A program made the position numbers and the translations under genes. Of a stretch of 64,000 nucleotides of DNA, positions 62,312 through 64,000 are shown piece by piece. The stretch is from Paenibacillus stellifer (lineage in GTDB: Bacteria; Bacillota; Bacilli; Paenibacillales; Paenibacillaceae), in assembly GCF_000758685.1 (NCBI RefSeq), contig NZ_CP009286.1:1270501-1334500 (forward strand). Reading direction: 5' to 3'. The notes under the pieces were generated by a model that saw only the letters and a list, made by a program, of their open reading frames with translations, ran no database searches and was not told where the DNA came from. Numbering within the stretch: position 1 is the first letter of the stretch; each line of letters begins with the position of its first letter.

Positions 62312-63909
62312 GAACGGTCGCCTCCCTGCTGGTCGGAGCTGTCTTTGGATTTCTGGGATTTATCCGGCAATTGACTTTGTCTGCGGTCTGCCTGGCTTCC
62401 GTAGAGGCTCGGGCGTGTACTCATGTTCCACAGCGGCACACGAATAAAAATATCCTTCAAATAACTTAGTTTCATCGGCGCCATTGGAGACAGATAGGGG
62501 ACACCGAACGACTGCAGAGACGCCATATGGATCAGGAGCACCATCATGAAGGACATGATGCCGAAGAGGCCGACGGTTCCGGCAATCAGCATCAGGAGGA
62601 AGCGGATGAGCCGGATCGAGTTGGCGATTGCCAGCGACGGGATGACGAAGTTCGAGATCGCTGTGAACGAAACGACAATGACCATGGCAGCGGATACGAG
62701 TCCCGCTTGAACGGCGGCCTGACCCAGCACGAGTGCACCCACGATGGAGATCGCGGGACCGATTGCCCGCGGCATGCGGACCCCGGCCTCGCGGAGAACA
62801 TCGAAGGTAACCTCCATCATCAGCGCTTCAATCAGAGCCGGGAACGGCACACCTTCACGCTGTGCCGCCAGGCTGACCAGCAGCGTGGTCGGGACCATCT
62901 CCTGATGGAAGGTGGTAATGGCGATATAGAGCGCGGGCAGCAGCAGGGATACGAAAAAAGCGGTGAACCGGATCAGCCGCAGAAACGAGGAAATATCATA
63001 CCGCTGATAGTAGTCCTCGCTGGACTGGAAGAAGCTGAAGAAAGTGGACGGAGCCAGCAGGGCGAACGGAGTTCCGTCAATGATGATGCCGACCTGGCCT
63101 TCCAGAATGCCGCCGGCCAAGGAATCAGGCCGTTCCGTGTTCTGGAGGGTCGGAAAGGGCGTCAGTCCGCCGTCCTGAATCAGCTCCTCGATATAGTTGC
63201 TCTCCAGAATGCCGTCCGTATCGATGGCGTCCAGTCTTCTTCGGACTTCGGCAAGAACCTGCTCGCTTGCGACACCTTCCAGATAGACAAGAGCGATGCC
63301 GGTGCGGGTGCGTCTGCCAATCTTGTATTCTTCAATCCGCAGATCGGGGGATTTCAGTCTCCGCCGCAGCATGGAAGTGCCGGTGCGCAGATTTTCGGTG
63401 AAGCCTTCCTTGGGGCCGCGAATGACGCCCTGCGAAGTCGGCTCGTTGATGCTTCTCGTCTCCCAGCCGGTAGTACTTGCAGCCAGTGCGATGTTGTGGC
63501 CGTCAATCAAAATGATGGTGTTGCCTTCAAACAGCATGCCGAGCAGACTCTCCACCGTCTTGCAATCATGGACCCCGCCAGCGGGAAGAATCTGTTCCTT
63601 GATGAGCGCAAAAGCCTTATCCGGCTCATGGCGCTTGCCTTCCAGATCCTTGTTGTCTGTCAGCGGCTGAATAACAGTCTGGGTGACCAGCTCTGCGTTC
63701 ACCAGGCCGTCCACGTAGATGAAGGCCAGGGAAGGAGAGTCCGATGACGGATTGGAATACGAACGGAACACAATATCCGAACTGCCGCCGACACGCTTTT
63801 TGATCTCCGCCATATTGGCATTCATGGCAGCTTCCAGAGGCGGGGGGGCTGCCACGGTGTTCTGTGGTTTCTTTGCGGGTTTGGGATTGAACAAAGATTT
63901 CAGATTCAA
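62308..63909 (-). CDS. Spore germination protein, GerA (GerAA) type
   Basis: About 533 residues. A soluble N-terminal half (KKRVGGSSDIVFRSY, YVDGLVNAELVTQTVIQPL, GNTIILIDGHNIALAAST, RRRLKSPDLRIEEYKIGRRTRTGIALVYLEGVA) is followed by five to six helices (YDISSFLRLIRFTAFFVSLLLPALYIAITTFH, then PRAIGPAISIVGALVLGQAAVQAG) and a cytoplasmic tail. TTG 63909 is chosen for GGAGGGAG just upstream; GTG 63924 is in frame but lacks a site. First gene of the ger operon; the forespore (sigma-G) promoter would lie at the window edge and I cannot define it. Confidence 0.94.
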   Translation of the reverse strand: MNLKSLFNPKPAKKPQNTVAAPPPLEAAMNANMAEIKKRVGGSSDIVFRSYSNPSSDSPSLAFIYVDGLVNAELVTQTVIQPLTDNKDLEGKRHEPDKAFALIKEQILPAGGVHDCKTVESLLGMLFEGNTIILIDGHNIALAASTTGWETRSINEPTSQGVIRGPKEGFTENLRTGTSMLRRRLKSPDLRIEEYKIGRRTRTGIALVYLEGVASEQVLAEVRRRLDAIDTDGILESNYIEELIQDGGLTPFPTLQNTERPDSLAGGILEGQVGIIIDGTPFALLAPSTFFSFFQSSEDYYQRYDISSFLRLIRFTAFFVSLLLPALYIAITTFHQEMVPTTLLVSLAAQREGVPFPALIEALMMEVTFDVLREAGVRMPRAIGPAISIVGALVLGQAAVQAGLVSAAMVIVVSFTAISNFVIPSLAIANSIRLIRFLLMLIAGTVGLFGIMSFMMVLLIHMASLQSFGVPYLSPMAPMKLSYLKDIFIRVPLWNMSTRPSLYGSQADRRQSQLPDKSQKSKDSSDQQGGDRS

Positions 63910-64000
63910 GGCTACTCCCTCCACGAGACAGCTTTCGGCTATGATGCTGTATTATTCCCGGCAGGCGATTCCTTATTCTGTCTAGGCGGGAGGTATTCGC

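Overview
The window looks like a chromosomal segment of an endospore-forming Firmicute, most likely Paenibacillus or a close relative. The evidence is a five-gene ger spore-germination operon, a CIRCE-controlled groESL pair next to tatA/tatC, CcpN and its PPDK-regulator partner, a YesM/YesN-type sugar-uptake locus, an S-layer-homology (SLH) surface protein and strong GGAGG ribosome sites with frequent GTG/TTG starts. This assignment is inference; no rRNA is present.

Layout. 1-4.3 kb: moaC tail, mogA/moaB, tatA, tatC, groES, groEL. 4.3-5.9 kb: decayed small genes (a frameshifted PIN-toxin/antitoxin pair and a frameshifted DinB-like gene) and a small coiled-coil protein. 6.1-8.8 kb (+): PksB-like metallo-hydrolase, ComP-like kinase, ComA-like regulator, more AT-rich than the flanks. 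8.9-26.3 kb (-): a hybrid NRPS/trans-AT-PKS operon, read from right to left as loading ligase-ACP-C-A-PCP-partial C; free-standing malonyl acyltransferase; KS-ACP-C-A(Ser)-PCP; KS-ACP-C; MFS exporter. 26.7-30.6 kb (+): a TetR regulator with two HTH segments and a SwrC-like RND pump. 30.9-33.5 kb (+): an Agr-like locus with an unusual part list, namely a receptor-like membrane protein without a kinase domain, AgrB, a cysteine-free AgrD-like peptide, a tandem LytTR protein and a single LytTR protein. 33.6-64 kb: SLH protein, MsrAB, sugar ABC transporter with its two-component system, YghZ-type aldo-keto reductase, AraC regulator, thioredoxin-like ferredoxin, general stress protein, a patch of decayed genes with RidA, then glpX-ppsR-ccpN, a DMT exporter with a divergent MocR regulator, feoA with a feoB split in two, and the ger operon.

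How the parts may work together. The NRPS/PKS operon should make an acylated chain containing one uncertain, probably aliphatic, residue, one malonate unit, serine and a second malonate unit, with no ketoreduction. No thioesterase is visible and the last condensation domain has lost its catalytic histidine, so release is an open question. The 418-bp region between the operon and the tetR-pump pair holds sites resembling the Bacillus ComA box, including one with 11 of 12 matches. The ComP/ComA-like pair in the same cluster could therefore control both synthesis and self-resistance. The adjacent Agr-like locus has two promoters that carry the same nine-base box at the same distance from a -10 element, and it has no histidine kinase or receiver domain. 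I regard it as the best candidate here for an undescribed signalling system.
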